Source of the DNA: Bacteroides caecimuris
Lineage (GTDB): Bacteria; Bacteroidota; Bacteroidia; Bacteroidales; Bacteroidaceae
Direction: 5' to 3'
Assembly: GCF_001688725.2 (NCBI RefSeq)
Contig: NZ_CP015401.2
Span: forward strand, 2,790,001 to 2,854,000
Length of the DNA: 64,000 nucleotides
A program made the translations under genes and the position numbers. Shown in pieces: positions 8,587-17,204 of the stretch. Within the stretch, counting starts at the first letter, position 1. Each line of letters begins with the position of its first letter. Under the pieces are notes generated by a model, which saw nothing but the letters and a program-made list of their open reading frames with translations, searched no databases and had not been told where the DNA came from.

Positions 8587-8988
8587 ATGGATATGAAAGT
8601 AACTGTAATCATGGAAAAGGCAAGCGATGGGTATTACTCATGCTTTGTTGAGGAAGATTTGTCCGGCTTTGGTTTGGCTGGATATGGAGATACGGTAGAA
8701 GCTGCCAAAGAGGATATGTTGAAAGCGTATGAGGAAATAAAGGAGATGCAGACAGAAGAAGGCAAGGAAGTGCCGGAACTGGAATTTATCTACAAATATG
8801 ATATGCAATCCTTTTTCAACTATTTCTCATTCTTGAATGTTACTAAGGTTGCGGAGCTGGCGGGTATTAACGCTTCATTGATGAGGCAATATACTTCCGG
8901 TGTGACAACAGCCGGACAAAAGCAATACGATAAGATACGGGTGGCAGTGGAACGTATATCTAAAGAACTTTCCGCAGCTACTTTCTAA
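8587..8988 (+). CDS. hicB: HicB-family antitoxin with C-terminal DNA-binding domain
   Basis: 133 residues. The N-terminal half is a degenerate RNase H-like HicB domain (KVTVIMEKASDGYYSCFVEE, then GLAGYGDTVEAAKEDML), which binds and neutralises HicA. The C-terminal half (about 75-130) contains a helix-turn-helix (VTKVAELAGINASLMRQYTSG) that should bind the operator upstream of hicA. ATG at 8587 is taken; an in-frame ATG two codons later is equally possible and no clear Shine-Dalgarno decides. Confidence 0.9.
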   Translation: MDMKVTVIMEKASDGYYSCFVEEDLSGFGLAGYGDTVEAAKEDMLKAYEEIKEMQTEEGKEVPELEFIYKYDMQSFFNYFSFLNVTKVAELAGINASLMRQYTSGVTTAGQKQYDKIRVAVERISKELSAATF

Positions 8989-9033
8989 AGATAGTGTACC
9001 GCTGTGAAGCGAGACCGTTTAATTAAGACAATG

Positions 9034-9070
9034 AAGCCCCGTCCCAATAATCACCGGAACGGGGCTTTTT
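9034..9070 (+). terminator. rho-independent terminator after hicB
   Basis: Perfect 9-bp stem AAGCCCCGT/ACGGGGCTT (9034-9042 with 9059-9067) followed by a T run. Confidence 0.85.
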
Positions 9071-9180
9071 ATTCAACAGCAACCTAACAGCACCTTAAAT
9101 AAGAATTACTTAAATTATTGATATTTAATATTATAGTACTTTTCATTTGCAGAATTCTACAAGTAAAATACAATGCGAAA

Positions 9181-10119
9181 TTAGCCTATCTTTAGTTTCT
9201 TATTGTCCTGGAATAAAGAATAATACTTCTTTCTAGCATTAGCCTTTTCTTCATCTCGCACTCGCTTTCGTTCCGAATCAATTCTTTTCGCCGATATTGC
9301 ATCTACCAGTTCATCTACATTTTTCATCTTAGTACTTACGTAAGTTCTTCTATTTAATCCTATTTCTGTCATCATATTACGATCTTGAATTATATTTAAC
9401 AGCTTATTATATTGACGTTTGGTAGTATATTTATCATATACCCTTTTTAAAGTCTCATCCTTTAGTAACAACTCCAGTTCCTTCTGGTTTATCGCTCCAA
9501 ACATCCTACATTTTATCATTTCCGATGTTGTTTGGGCGAAATCCTTATCTCCAATTATAGATAAAATACCCATGTACATAGCCCACATTGCACGATCATC
9601 TGCCGTCATGGTATCTTTTAGCTTATAGAGATTACTCATAACTTCCCCGTTCAATAGAACAAAAGAGCATTTGCCTAAATCATACCTCATTTTATACTTT
9701 TCTACAGTATTAAGTGTATATTTCACTGTATTCGTTTTCAAGTTCAACATATAAAATACTTGGCGTACTCTATACCATTCTAAAACCTGGTCGTAAAATG
9801 ATGGATTCTCTTTACTATAATCATTCAGGTATTCAATCTCTAACTCTGGGGCAAAGTTCTCATTTTCGAAGCCGTTATAATCTTCATCATAAGGGAATTC
9901 ATCCATTTTATCGTATTCCTGTACTAGTTTATCGGGTAGTTCCTCTATTGATCTATAGATACAATAAACAAAGTCTTTGAGAGCATTACTTTCTATTATG
10001 TCAATCTTTCGAGACGTACAAAAGATTCCAATATCATACATATCATTGATTGCTTCTTTTTCGTAGATCATACCTCTCAATAGCGATAGAGGTATTAGGA
10101 TAAAAGGATTTTTATTCAT
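9181..10119 (-). CDS. hypothetical protein, possible replication initiator
   Basis: 312-residue soluble protein with no motif I can name. The N-terminus (MNKNPFILIPLSLLRG) is hydrophobic but not a signal peptide; the central region is helical; the last 60 residues are highly basic (VRDEEKANARKK). Its promoter (10192-10199, minus strand), a long leader hairpin and a set of 12-bp iteron-like repeats lie directly upstream. That is the layout of iteron-controlled rep genes, so an initiator is the best guess; a general phage protein is the alternative. Convergent with hicAB. Confidence 0.65.
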   Translation of the reverse strand: MNKNPFILIPLSLLRGMIYEKEAINDMYDIGIFCTSRKIDIIESNALKDFVYCIYRSIEELPDKLVQEYDKMDEFPYDEDYNGFENENFAPELEIEYLNDYSKENPSFYDQVLEWYRVRQVFYMLNLKTNTVKYTLNTVEKYKMRYDLGKCSFVLLNGEVMSNLYKLKDTMTADDRAMWAMYMGILSIIGDKDFAQTTSEMIKCRMFGAINQKELELLLKDETLKRVYDKYTTKRQYNKLLNIIQDRNMMTEIGLNRRTYVSTKMKNVDELVDAISAKRIDSERKRVRDEEKANARKKYYSLFQDNKKLKIG

Positions 10120-10139
10120 ATCTTTGTTTCGGTATTAAC

Positions 10140-10199
10140 AAGAGGACATTCCATCGTGACGATGTGGTGTCCTCTTTCTGTTTTATAATTGCAAAGGTA
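10140..10199 (-). promoter_or_regulatory. promoter and leader hairpin of the possible initiator gene
   Basis: TACCTTTG on the minus strand (10192-10199) is the -7 element. The leader forms a two-part hairpin: outer 9 bp (10140-10148 with 10168-10176) and inner CATCGT/ACGATG (10152-10163). It ends 20 bases before the start codon and could control translation. Confidence 0.55.
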
Positions 10200-10445
10200 A
10201 AGAACTGTTTTTCTTATTCAAAAACGAAACAATAAATAGATGTTAAAAATGTACCTCTTAAATAAGTACATACCTATGCATGTACCTATGTGCGTACCTA
10301 TGCACGTTCCTCATTAATAACTATATTTTTATAACTATATTATTAATAACTATTTCTTAAGGTTACATCATCAATTAAAAATTGACGATGCTCCCACCCA
10401 AAAACATGATGGTGAACAAAAAAACATCAAGGAAGTAGATATAAA
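10200..10445. repeat. iteron-like 12-bp repeats and A+T-rich stretch, possible origin
   Basis: Three to four head-to-tail 12-bp units with core GTACCTATGC begin at 10268, 10280, 10292 and (degenerate) 10304. They are followed by a highly A+T-rich segment (10314-10358) with a repeated TTAATAACTAT. A CATCATCAATT/AATTGACGATG hairpin sits at 10366-10390. Iterons beside an A+T-rich melting zone upstream of a rep-like gene is the classic plasmid origin layout; function is inferred. Confidence 0.5.
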
Positions 10446-10482
10446 AACGCCCGCACAGGTCAGCAAACCATGTACGGGCGTT
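10446..10482 (-). terminator. terminator of the XRE-RhuM-Fic operon
   Basis: AACGCCCG (10446-10453) pairs with CGGGCGTT (10475-10482); on the minus strand the stem is followed by a T run. It lies 28 bases beyond the end of the last fic gene. Confidence 0.75.
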
Positions 10483-10509
10483 CTCTTTATCAAATCTCTT
10501 ATTTAGTCC

Positions 10510-11061
10510 CTACTGAGGCTCATAACCTTCGTAATAGTACGATTGTGTAATACCCTTGAATATAACTTCTCTATCATCTACTCGGTTGGTTAATCTTTGA
10601 TGTAACAAAGTTCGCAGTTCCAGATCATTAATCGGGCTTCTTTCCATAGCTTGCAAATAGAGAACCTTATCCACATTCTGCCAATCAATCACCATGCCAA
10701 GACGTTTTTTCAGAATCATATCAAGCCAAATGCGCATAGTACGACCGTTACCTTCCATAAACGGATGAGCGATATTCATCTCCACATATTTAGCAACGAT
10801 TTCCTCAAATGTCGTTTCCGGCATCTTTTCTATTACCGGGAGCATCACATCAAGATACATGCAGTTGGCAAAACGAAAGTTCCCCTTTGCTATATTCAAA
10901 GTACGTATCTTTCCGGCAAAGCTATACAATCCCTCAAACAGATAGCGGTGTATGTCACACAATCCTTTTACGGTTCCTACCTCGATACGGTCTATATCTC
11001 CAGTCTCAAACAAAGCATGAGCTTTTGCAAGGCTCAACTTATCTATTTCATTTGTATTCAT
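10510..11061 (-). CDS. Fic-domain protein, C-terminal self-inhibition type
   Basis: 183 residues; Fic enzymes transfer AMP (or related groups) to target proteins. The active-site motif [12 protein letters not shown] (99-110) is complete, with the catalytic His and the anion-binding GNGR. The extreme C-terminus contains SYYYEG (174-179), matching the S/T-xxx-E-G/N inhibitory helix in the position typical of class III Fic proteins, whose Glu blocks productive ATP binding. The start lies 3 bases after the stop of another fic gene, so the two are co-translated. Target unknown. Confidence 0.9.
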   Translation of the reverse strand: MNTNEIDKLSLAKAHALFETGDIDRIEVGTVKGLCDIHRYLFEGLYSFAGKIRTLNIAKGNFRFANCMYLDVMLPVIEKMPETTFEEIVAKYVEMNIAHPFMEGNGRTMRIWLDMILKKRLGMVIDWQNVDKVLYLQAMERSPINDLELRTLLHQRLTNRVDDREVIFKGITQSYYYEGYEPQ

Positions 11062-11064
11062 ACC

Positions 11065-11826
11065 CTATTGCATTATAGATAAATATCTTTGTAAAGAGGC
11101 TATTTCGGCCTCAACAACAAGCTTTTGAAAGGCTTCCGGCTTATTCTCTGTGTGAGATCCTTCCAGTGCCTTATAATAGCTTATTTTATCCTCATTGCTG
11201 CCTTTTAAAGTAACCAATGTATACCCATTCCGTAAAAGATAAAGATTCATCAATAAACGTGACGTTCGCCCGTTTCCATCAATAAACGGATGAATACGTA
11301 CAAGTTCGTCGTGAAGATATGCGGCTATAAGTACCGGATGTACTTTTTCTTCTTCCATCTGCCGGAACTTTATCATAAAATCCTCCATTTGTTTCTGTAT
11401 CAAATAAGGCTGAGGCGGCATGTGGGTACTACCGGAAATCATAACGGGAACGGTACGGTATTTCCCGGCATTTTCACGGTCTATTCCGTGCAAGATAAGA
11501 GCGTGTATTTCTTTGATAGTACGTTCACTTATCTCTATATCCTTCTTCGCTATATCTTTGATATAATCAATAGCCTCGCTATGATTGATAGCCTCCAGAT
11601 GTTCACGCATAGACTTGCCGGATATGGTAACTCCTTCATTTACTACTAATGCGGTTTCCTGTAATGTAAGGGTATTACCTTCGATCCGGTTACTTTCGTA
11701 AGTATATTCTATATCCAAGGCATCCTGTATCTTTTGCAGCGCATCTTCCGGTAATGGACGTAAAGCGGATAACTCCCCTTTGAGTGTGTCAGCTTTATCT
11801 AACAACAGTTTTAAATCTTCATTCAT
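11065..11826 (-). CDS. Fic-domain protein, N-terminal self-inhibition type
   Basis: 253 residues with an N-terminal Fic-associated helical region and the active-site motif HPFIDGNGRTSR (179-190). SNRIEG at 45-50 fits the S/T-xxx-E-G/N inhibitory motif placed N-terminally, as in class II Fic proteins. It lies between the RhuM-like gene (7 bases upstream) and a second fic gene (3 bases downstream) in one minus-strand operon. Two Fic enzymes with different inhibition topologies in tandem is unusual. Confidence 0.92.
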   Translation of the reverse strand: MNEDLKLLLDKADTLKGELSALRPLPEDALQKIQDALDIEYTYESNRIEGNTLTLQETALVVNEGVTISGKSMREHLEAINHSEAIDYIKDIAKKDIEISERTIKEIHALILHGIDRENAGKYRTVPVMISGSTHMPPQPYLIQKQMEDFMIKFRQMEEEKVHPVLIAAYLHDELVRIHPFIDGNGRTSRLLMNLYLLRNGYTLVTLKGSNEDKISYYKALEGSHTENKPEAFQKLVVEAEIASLQRYLSIMQ

Positions 11827-11833
11827 GACTATT

Positions 11834-12835
11834 CTACTTTGATGGTTTCTTTTTATGAGCGATTTTCTTTATATCCTCATCTAATTCTTTAATGCTATTC
11901 AAATGCTCTAATCTTTTTTGGGCTTCCTTGTATTGGGCATACTCTTGACCTACTTTTTTAACCGCCAGTTCATGGGATATGGTACCTGCACATTCTAAGA
12001 TTGTTTTTTCGTTCATAGTTAATACCATTCTTAATTTATCTATCCAATCTTTCATATACATTGGCTTGTGTTGTAAAGCTTGTGTTTCCGCATAAGCTAG
12101 ATATTGTTCTACTATCAACTTCAACACGCCTATTTCTTCTTCATTCAAATAGTTTTTGCCAATAAGTACATCAGCCTTCGTTACTTTTCCCGGTTTTGAA
12201 GTGGAAGTAAGCCCCATCATGGGTAGCGTAGCATTAGAACGATAGTATATGAGTTCTGCGGCCGTTTTCCCGCTTACAGCCCAAAGAAGTTTATTTTGTA
12301 CTTCCTTATAAAATGTCAATGTCATCTCATCGGACGGATCATAATCTATACTTGTAGCGTAAATATCCTTCACCTGTTGATAGAAAACCCGCTCTGATAG
12401 CCTTATCTGTCTGATTCTATCTAAAAGTTCTTTAAAATAGTTCATGGAAGAACCGGAAGTAAATCGCTCATCGTTTAATGTAAATCCTTTAATGATATAT
12501 TCCCGTAGTCGTTGCGTTGCCCAAATACGGAACTGTGTACCTTGATGGGATTTAACACGATAACCAACAGATATAATTACATCAAGGTTGTAATAGTTGG
12601 TATCATATTCTTTTCCATCAGATGCAGTTGTTCGGAAATTCCGAACTACTGAATCAATATTCAATTCTCCTTCCTCAAAAATATTTTTAATATGCTCACT
12701 AATGGTTGATTTAGATTTTCCAAACAACTCGCATATTTGCGCTTGGGTTAACCAAACCGTTTCTCCTTCAAACAAAACATCAACCTTAATATGTCCGTCT
12801 TCCGATTTGTATATTACTATTTCTCCGTTTTTCAT
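11834..12835 (-). CDS. rhuM: RhuM-family protein
   Basis: 333 residues, full length for the RhuM (virulence RhuM/Fic-associated) family. The N-terminal part has a winged-helix-like segment WLTQAQICELFGKSKSTISE (about 28-47) followed by the conserved NYYNLDVIISVGYRVKSHQG block. The molecular role of RhuM is not established; in many gut Bacteroidota it is found next to fic genes. It sits between an XRE regulator (18 bases upstream) and the two fic genes, suggesting one functional unit, possibly toxin-antitoxin or phage defence (inference). Confidence 0.9.
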   Translation of the reverse strand: MKNGEIVIYKSEDGHIKVDVLFEGETVWLTQAQICELFGKSKSTISEHIKNIFEEGELNIDSVVRNFRTTASDGKEYDTNYYNLDVIISVGYRVKSHQGTQFRIWATQRLREYIIKGFTLNDERFTSGSSMNYFKELLDRIRQIRLSERVFYQQVKDIYATSIDYDPSDEMTLTFYKEVQNKLLWAVSGKTAAELIYYRSNATLPMMGLTSTSKPGKVTKADVLIGKNYLNEEEIGVLKLIVEQYLAYAETQALQHKPMYMKDWIDKLRMVLTMNEKTILECAGTISHELAVKKVGQEYAQYKEAQKRLEHLNSIKELDEDIKKIAHKKKPSK

Positions 12836-12853
12836 ATTTATTCTACTTTGATA

Positions 12854-13147
12854 TTATAAAACGATTTCTCCGCTTTCTATTCTATCCAGCAACCGGGACA
12901 AGTCCGATACGCTATTTATATTGTAATTGGTATCTCTTATGCGGATTACTCCAATAATACCACCGGAAGAAGAAGGTGCAAACAGCTCTGTAATATCAAC
13001 CTCTAAAGCATTGGCAATCCTTTCCAGTGTTTCAAGCGTTGGATTTCCATTGATAGCCCGGCTTAAACTTTCTTGCTTAATACCCATCTTTTCCGCAAGT
13101 TGGCTCACTGTGATGCCTTTTTCTTTACATACTTCTTTTATTCTCAT
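12854..13147 (-). CDS. XRE-family transcriptional regulator
   Basis: 97 residues with a Cro/C1-type helix-turn-helix over the first 55 (SQLAEKMGIKQESLSRAING). The remainder is a short beta-like tail. It is the first gene of the RhuM-Fic-Fic operon, so it probably autoregulates it through AGTTAT-containing sites in the divergent promoter region. Confidence 0.9.
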   Translation of the reverse strand: MRIKEVCKEKGITVSQLAEKMGIKQESLSRAINGNPTLETLERIANALEVDITELFAPSSSGGIIGVIRIRDTNYNINSVSDLSRLLDRIESGEIVL

Positions 13148-13183
13148 GATAATGACATTTTAAGTTATAATTCAATTTATGTG

Positions 13184-13294
13184 CAAATATAGGAATAAAT
13201 AACTCAAAAGTTATATCTCATAGTTAAATATAGTTTAAAGCATCATTATTTTTCATTTAGATAATTGTGGTTATGATATTAAGAGTTATATTTG
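13184..13294. promoter_or_regulatory. divergent promoters with AGTTAT operator-like repeats
   Basis: Minus-strand -7 TATATTTG at 13184-13191 serves the XRE operon; plus-strand TATATTTG at 13287-13294 serves the gene at 13328. Between them is the palindrome ATAACT-CAAA-AGTTAT (13199-13214). Further AGTTAT copies lie at about 13153, 13284 and 13315, suggesting one regulator for both directions. Confidence 0.6.
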
Positions 13295-13327
13295 CGCTGT
13301 AATAATAACAATAAAAGTTATAAAGAT

Positions 13328-13720
13328 ATGGCACGTTACGATTTAAGCAAAATAATGAAGAGAGCTTGGGCACTATTTACGAACGCCCGTGCAAAGTACC
13401 CAACATTCGCCGATGCACTCCGTAAATCTTGGAGCATGGCAAAATTTGAGGTTAAAGTAGCCGAAGAACGCCAGACAATCGAAGCGGAGACAAAAGCACG
13501 TGAAGCAAAGGTACGTGAAGAGAACGAGCAAGCCGCCATTAGTTCGGTTCTTCTTCGTGCACAAATCGAAGCCGACCGGATCAGAAGAGAAGCGGAAGCC
13601 AAAGCGGAACGCATGAAAGGCGAGATAGCAGCACGCAAAGAGGGTATCTCTTACAATGAGTATCAAAACCGTATTAGCCGTGCAATGGGCTACGGGTGTG
13701 GCTCGTATTGTGGTGATTGA
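13328..13720 (+). CDS. conserved mobile-element hypothetical protein
   Basis: 130 residues. An N-terminal helical block (KIMKRAWALFTNARAKYPTF) is followed by a long Ala/Glu/Arg-rich coiled coil (about 45-105) and a Gly/Cys tail. Proteins with this N-terminal block occur in many Bacteroides phage and conjugative elements but no function is known to me. ATG at 13328 follows the promoter at 13287-13294; a TTG at 13292 lies within the promoter and is rejected. Confidence 0.75.
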   Translation: MARYDLSKIMKRAWALFTNARAKYPTFADALRKSWSMAKFEVKVAEERQTIEAETKAREAKVREENEQAAISSVLLRAQIEADRIRREAEAKAERMKGEIAARKEGISYNEYQNRISRAMGYGCGSYCGD

Positions 13721-13773
13721 TTATTAACCCGGTGGGGTCAGTGAAATAACGACCCCATCATAAAATATACACT

Positions 13774-13968
13774 ATGACAGAAACAAAGGTTTACAAGCTC
13801 CACGAGAGCAAGCAAGTAGAAGATATTGCTACCTTGCTAAAGATAGAAGGAATAAAGCATAATGTATTCGAATACGAAGAGTACACAGCAATAGAAGTGA
13901 CCGGCACACCATTAGAGATAATAAGAGCCTCCACGATATACCAACAGGTTACAACCATTGAATTATAA
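13774..13968 (+). CDS. hypothetical small protein
   Basis: 64 residues with alternating helix and strand pattern and no recognised motif. It follows the coiled-coil gene by 53 bases and is probably co-transcribed with it. It ends 72 bases before a convergent XRE gene. Confidence 0.55.
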   Translation: MTETKVYKLHESKQVEDIATLLKIEGIKHNVFEYEEYTAIEVTGTPLEIIRASTIYQQVTTIEL

Positions 13969-14040
13969 CGAGATGGAGACAATGAAAAAAGGAGTAATAC
14001 GCATGGCATCACTCCCTACTAGAATCAATCCGGTAGGCTG

Positions 14041-14289
14041 TTATTCTACCTTGATATTGATATTTTTACCGCAGTTGGGGCAGGTGATGGAAACTGTATC
14101 TTTCTTGGGTTGCTCGAAGAGTTCGGTAACAGGTACACATAAGGCATCGGCAATTTTGTTCAATGTTTCAACAGTAGGATTTCCGTTAACCATATTTGAA
14201 AGATTAACCCTGTTAATACCCATCTTATCGGCAAGCTCTGTTATAGTCATGCCCTTTTCTTTAATAACGTCTTTAATTCTTAAGTTCAT
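14041..14289 (-). CDS. small XRE-family regulator
   Basis: 82 residues: Cro/C1 helix-turn-helix (TELADKMGINRVNLSNMVNG) over the first 60, then a short tail containing CPNCGKN, half of a zinc-ribbon-like knuckle. It is about 50% identical by eye to the XRE protein at 12854-13147, so the two may be paralogues controlling neighbouring units. Its likely sites are the ACGGTAC boxes upstream. Confidence 0.85.
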   Translation of the reverse strand: MNLRIKDVIKEKGMTITELADKMGINRVNLSNMVNGNPTVETLNKIADALCVPVTELFEQPKKDTVSITCPNCGKNINIKVE

Positions 14290-14314
14290 AGTCGTAATGT
14301 TTTAGTTTACGATG

Positions 14315-14454
14315 CAAATATAAACATTATTATTAAATGTAATGCTTTTACGGTACAATTATTAGTTAAAGTAGTGTCAAATATATCTTTTTATTTGGCT
14401 ACATGTACCGTAATATGTTATATTTGCGCCATAAACGAAATATAAAACGGTACA
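14315..14454. promoter_or_regulatory. divergent promoters with three ACGGTACA boxes
   Basis: Minus-strand TATATTTG (14315-14322) serves the XRE gene. Plus-strand TATATTTG (14419-14426) serves the short frame at 14472. ACGGTACA occurs at 14350-14357 and 14447-14454, and its reverse complement TGTACCGT at 14404-14411, flanking the plus promoter. Confidence 0.6.
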
Positions 14455-14471
14455 ATAATAAATACAATAAC

Positions 14472-14555
14472 ATGGAGATATTGATAGTATTTGGGTGCCT
14501 GTATCTAGGCTACCGGCTTTTCAAGAAGCCCGGCGAACACTTTTTTGATATTTAA
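14472..14555 (+). CDS. possible 27-residue membrane peptide
   Basis: A short frame with a hydrophobic N-terminal half and a basic, Pro/Gly-containing tail, 46 bases downstream of a good promoter flanked by operator-like boxes. It ends 8 bases before the left end of IS21 copy 1, so it may be intact or the first gene of an interrupted operon. Too short to be certain it is translated. Confidence 0.35.
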   Translation: MEILIVFGCLYLGYRLFKKPGEHFFDI

Positions 14556-14746
14556 TCAATAATTGGAAAATTTAAAGTCGATTGACCCACTATTATAAAA
14601 GTCTTCTGACCCACCTTTATAACCGAAACTGATCCGCTGTGATTATAATAAAAATTGCCCCTATATAATTACCATATTTCAGTCTTGTTTTCGTACTTTA
14701 CAAAGCATTTTAACCCGGTATTATTAACCGAATAAAATTTTAAAGA

Positions 14747-16312
14747 ATGAAAATAAGAATCAAGCACATACTGCGGTGTTATCAGTCAGGAATGAGTATC
14801 CGCGGTATCAGTTCTTCTCTCCTTGTTTCACGTAATACAGTCAAACGTTATATCCGTATATACGAAGATATGGGTATAGAACTTGAGCGTCTGTTGAAAA
14901 TGGACGAGCAGCATCTGCATGAGCTTTTCGGTACGGAGACTGACAAAGAATCGTCTGGATCTGCAGAGTATAAGTATCTTCAAGAACGTATACCTGATTA
15001 CATGAAACGACTTAAGGTCCGTGGGACAACAAGAAGGTCCTTGTATGAGGAATATCTTAAAAATCGTCCACAAGGTTACAGCTACTGTTCTTTTTGTTTG
15101 TATATCAGACGAGAAAGGGAAGTAAAGATTCCTGTTGGACGCATAGATCATATAGCCGGTGATCAGATGTATGTGGATTTTGCCGGTGACAAACTTTATC
15201 TCTCATACGAAAGAACAGGCAATAAGGTTCCCGTAGAAGTATTTGCCGCCATACTTCCATGCAGCCAGATTACCTATTACGAGGCTGTACCATCACAAAA
15301 GAAAGAACACCTTATCCAGGCATGTGAAAATGCTTTCCATTATTTTGGAGGTGTCCCCAATGCCATAGTTCCAGACAACCTGAGATCAGCCGTAACAAAG
15401 CCTGGAGGTGTTGAACCTGTAATCAATGACGACTTTGCTGCATTTGCAGACCATTATGGATGTGTTGTCTTCCCGGCAAGAGTACGAAAGCCTAAAGACA
15501 AAGCTCTGGTTGAGAATGCTGTAAGACTGCTCTACAGGGAGGTGTATTCAAAGATGACGGGATTGAAATTCAATGATCTTGAAGCCTTGAACATAGAAAT
15601 AATGAAGCATACGGATGCGTTGAACAGCCGAAAGATGTACAATCGCAACTACAGCCGTCGGGAACGTTTCCTCGAGGTCGAGAAAGACAGGCTGCATACA
15701 TTGCCGGCAACAAAATTTATATCAAAAAGCCGGAAAACGGCAACTGTCATGAGAAACAGTTATGTATCGCTTAACAATCACTATTACAGTGTTCCTAAAG
15801 AGTATATCGGCGATACTGTAGAATTACTGTATGATGGGGACACAGTGGAGATATATCATAAGTTCAGACACATAACGACACATCGAAAGGATGATACACC
15901 TTTCACTTATTCAGAAAAACCGTCCCACAAACTTTCGGGAGTGCCACATGAATACAGAATCAGAATGGATGATATATACCGCAAGGCATGTGGAATTGAT
16001 CCGGTATTGGAAGAGTACATAAAGCGTGTGGCCGTTGCCAAGAAATATCCGGTCCAGGCCGTACGTTCAGCCGATGGCATATTAAGTCTTGTGGAGCGTT
16101 TCGGACATGACAGGGTGGTTCTTTCATGTCAGGTGGCAATGGAATTCGGTATGTTCGGATACAACGAACTTGAAAGTATTCTGGTAAACAGGGAAGATGA
16201 GAAGTATCATGTACAGATGGAGGGACAGGCTCCAGAACTTACCCCCAAACACAGAAATCTCAGAGGCAAGGATTATTTTAACTCTAAAAACATGGATAAA
16301 AATGACAAGTAA
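14747..16312 (+). CDS. istA: IS21-family transposase IstA
   Basis: 521 residues: N-terminal helix-turn-helix (MSIRGISSSLLVSRNTVKRY), DDE integrase core starting near residue 130 (DHIAGDQMYVDFAGDK) and a C-terminal beta domain. Catalyses strand transfer with the IstB ATPase. It overlaps istB by 11 bases. It differs from the copy at 32138-33703 by one residue (Gly here, Glu there, in the segment YRKACxIDP). Confidence 0.96.
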   Translation: MKIRIKHILRCYQSGMSIRGISSSLLVSRNTVKRYIRIYEDMGIELERLLKMDEQHLHELFGTETDKESSGSAEYKYLQERIPDYMKRLKVRGTTRRSLYEEYLKNRPQGYSYCSFCLYIRREREVKIPVGRIDHIAGDQMYVDFAGDKLYLSYERTGNKVPVEVFAAILPCSQITYYEAVPSQKKEHLIQACENAFHYFGGVPNAIVPDNLRSAVTKPGGVEPVINDDFAAFADHYGCVVFPARVRKPKDKALVENAVRLLYREVYSKMTGLKFNDLEALNIEIMKHTDALNSRKMYNRNYSRRERFLEVEKDRLHTLPATKFISKSRKTATVMRNSYVSLNNHYYSVPKEYIGDTVELLYDGDTVEIYHKFRHITTHRKDDTPFTYSEKPSHKLSGVPHEYRIRMDDIYRKACGIDPVLEEYIKRVAVAKKYPVQAVRSADGILSLVERFGHDRVVLSCQVAMEFGMFGYNELESILVNREDEKYHVQMEGQAPELTPKHRNLRGKDYFNSKNMDKNDK

Positions 16313-17075
16313 TAATAAAACAAGCAGAACTGTCGGAAAAAATATGGACAGAATAATGGAACTACTCTCCAAGTTACGTTTTTACGGTATGCTTGAAACA
16401 TATAGAAATGACTGCAGGACCACATCCTCTGATGGTATGACAAACGATGAGTTTCTTAAATGGCTTCTTGAAAGCGAATATGATTACAGACGCAATGTAA
16501 GCATTGAGAGACTGATAAAGTCTGCAAACTTCAGATATAAGGCATATATGGAAAAAATAGACTATACCATAAAACGTAACCTTGACCGTAACCAGCTTGA
16601 GAGACTTGCATCTCTTGATTTTATAAGAGACGGACAGAATGTTTTCATCACGGGAAGCTCCGGTACAGGTAAAAGCTATATAGCTTCAGCCATAGGATAT
16701 GAGGCATGTAAGAATGGAATAAAGACTTTGTATTCAAATGCGTCAAAGCTTATGGGACAGCTTAAAATTGCCAAAAACAAGGGCACTATAGAATCTGAGA
16801 TGAAAAAAATAGAAAAGTGTCAACTGCTGATTCTTGACGATCTGTTTCTTATAGGACTGGATGCCAGGGAAAGGTCAATCCTTATGGAAATAATAGAAGA
16901 CAGACACGGATTAAAATCAATCATAATAACATCACAACTTCCTGTCGAAAGCTGGTATGATGCAATTGGTGATCCTACAGTAGCTGACGCAATCCTGGAC
17001 AGAATTGTACATACAGCACACAAGATTGAACTTACCGGGGATTCTGTAAGAAAGATTAATGCTAAAAAGAAATAG
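16302..17075 (+). CDS. istB: IS21-family helper ATPase IstB
   Basis: 257-residue DnaC/AAA+-type ATPase with Walker A GSSGTGKS and Walker B LLILDDLF. IstB assembles on target DNA and stimulates IstA. ATG at 16302 overlaps the istA end, the usual arrangement; a longer upstream start would overlap istA by over 100 bases. Protein identical to the copy at 31375-32148. Confidence 0.96.
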   Translation: MTSNNKTSRTVGKNMDRIMELLSKLRFYGMLETYRNDCRTTSSDGMTNDEFLKWLLESEYDYRRNVSIERLIKSANFRYKAYMEKIDYTIKRNLDRNQLERLASLDFIRDGQNVFITGSSGTGKSYIASAIGYEACKNGIKTLYSNASKLMGQLKIAKNKGTIESEMKKIEKCQLLILDDLFLIGLDARERSILMEIIEDRHGLKSIIITSQLPVESWYDAIGDPTVADAILDRIVHTAHKIELTGDSVRKINAKKK

Positions 17076-17204
17076 TATATATTGTAGATTATTATAATTG
17101 AAAATGACCCGGGTTAAAATGCATTTTTCTTTATTTAAATCTAATATTTTTTTGATGGGTCAATTTAGAGTATAATAGTGGGTCAATCGACTTTAAATTT
17201 TCCA

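Larger units (their letters stand above)
14564..17204 (+). mobile_element. IS21-family insertion sequence, copy 1
   Basis: 2,641 bp. Ends are inverted: TGGAAAATTTAAAGTCGATT at the left and its exact complement at the right, followed inside by further GTGGGTCAATCGACT-type repeats. It carries istA and istB. No direct target duplication is visible (AATAAT to the left, CAAAGA to the right), so the flanks have been rearranged after insertion. The second copy lies inverted at 31246-33886. Confidence 0.93.
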
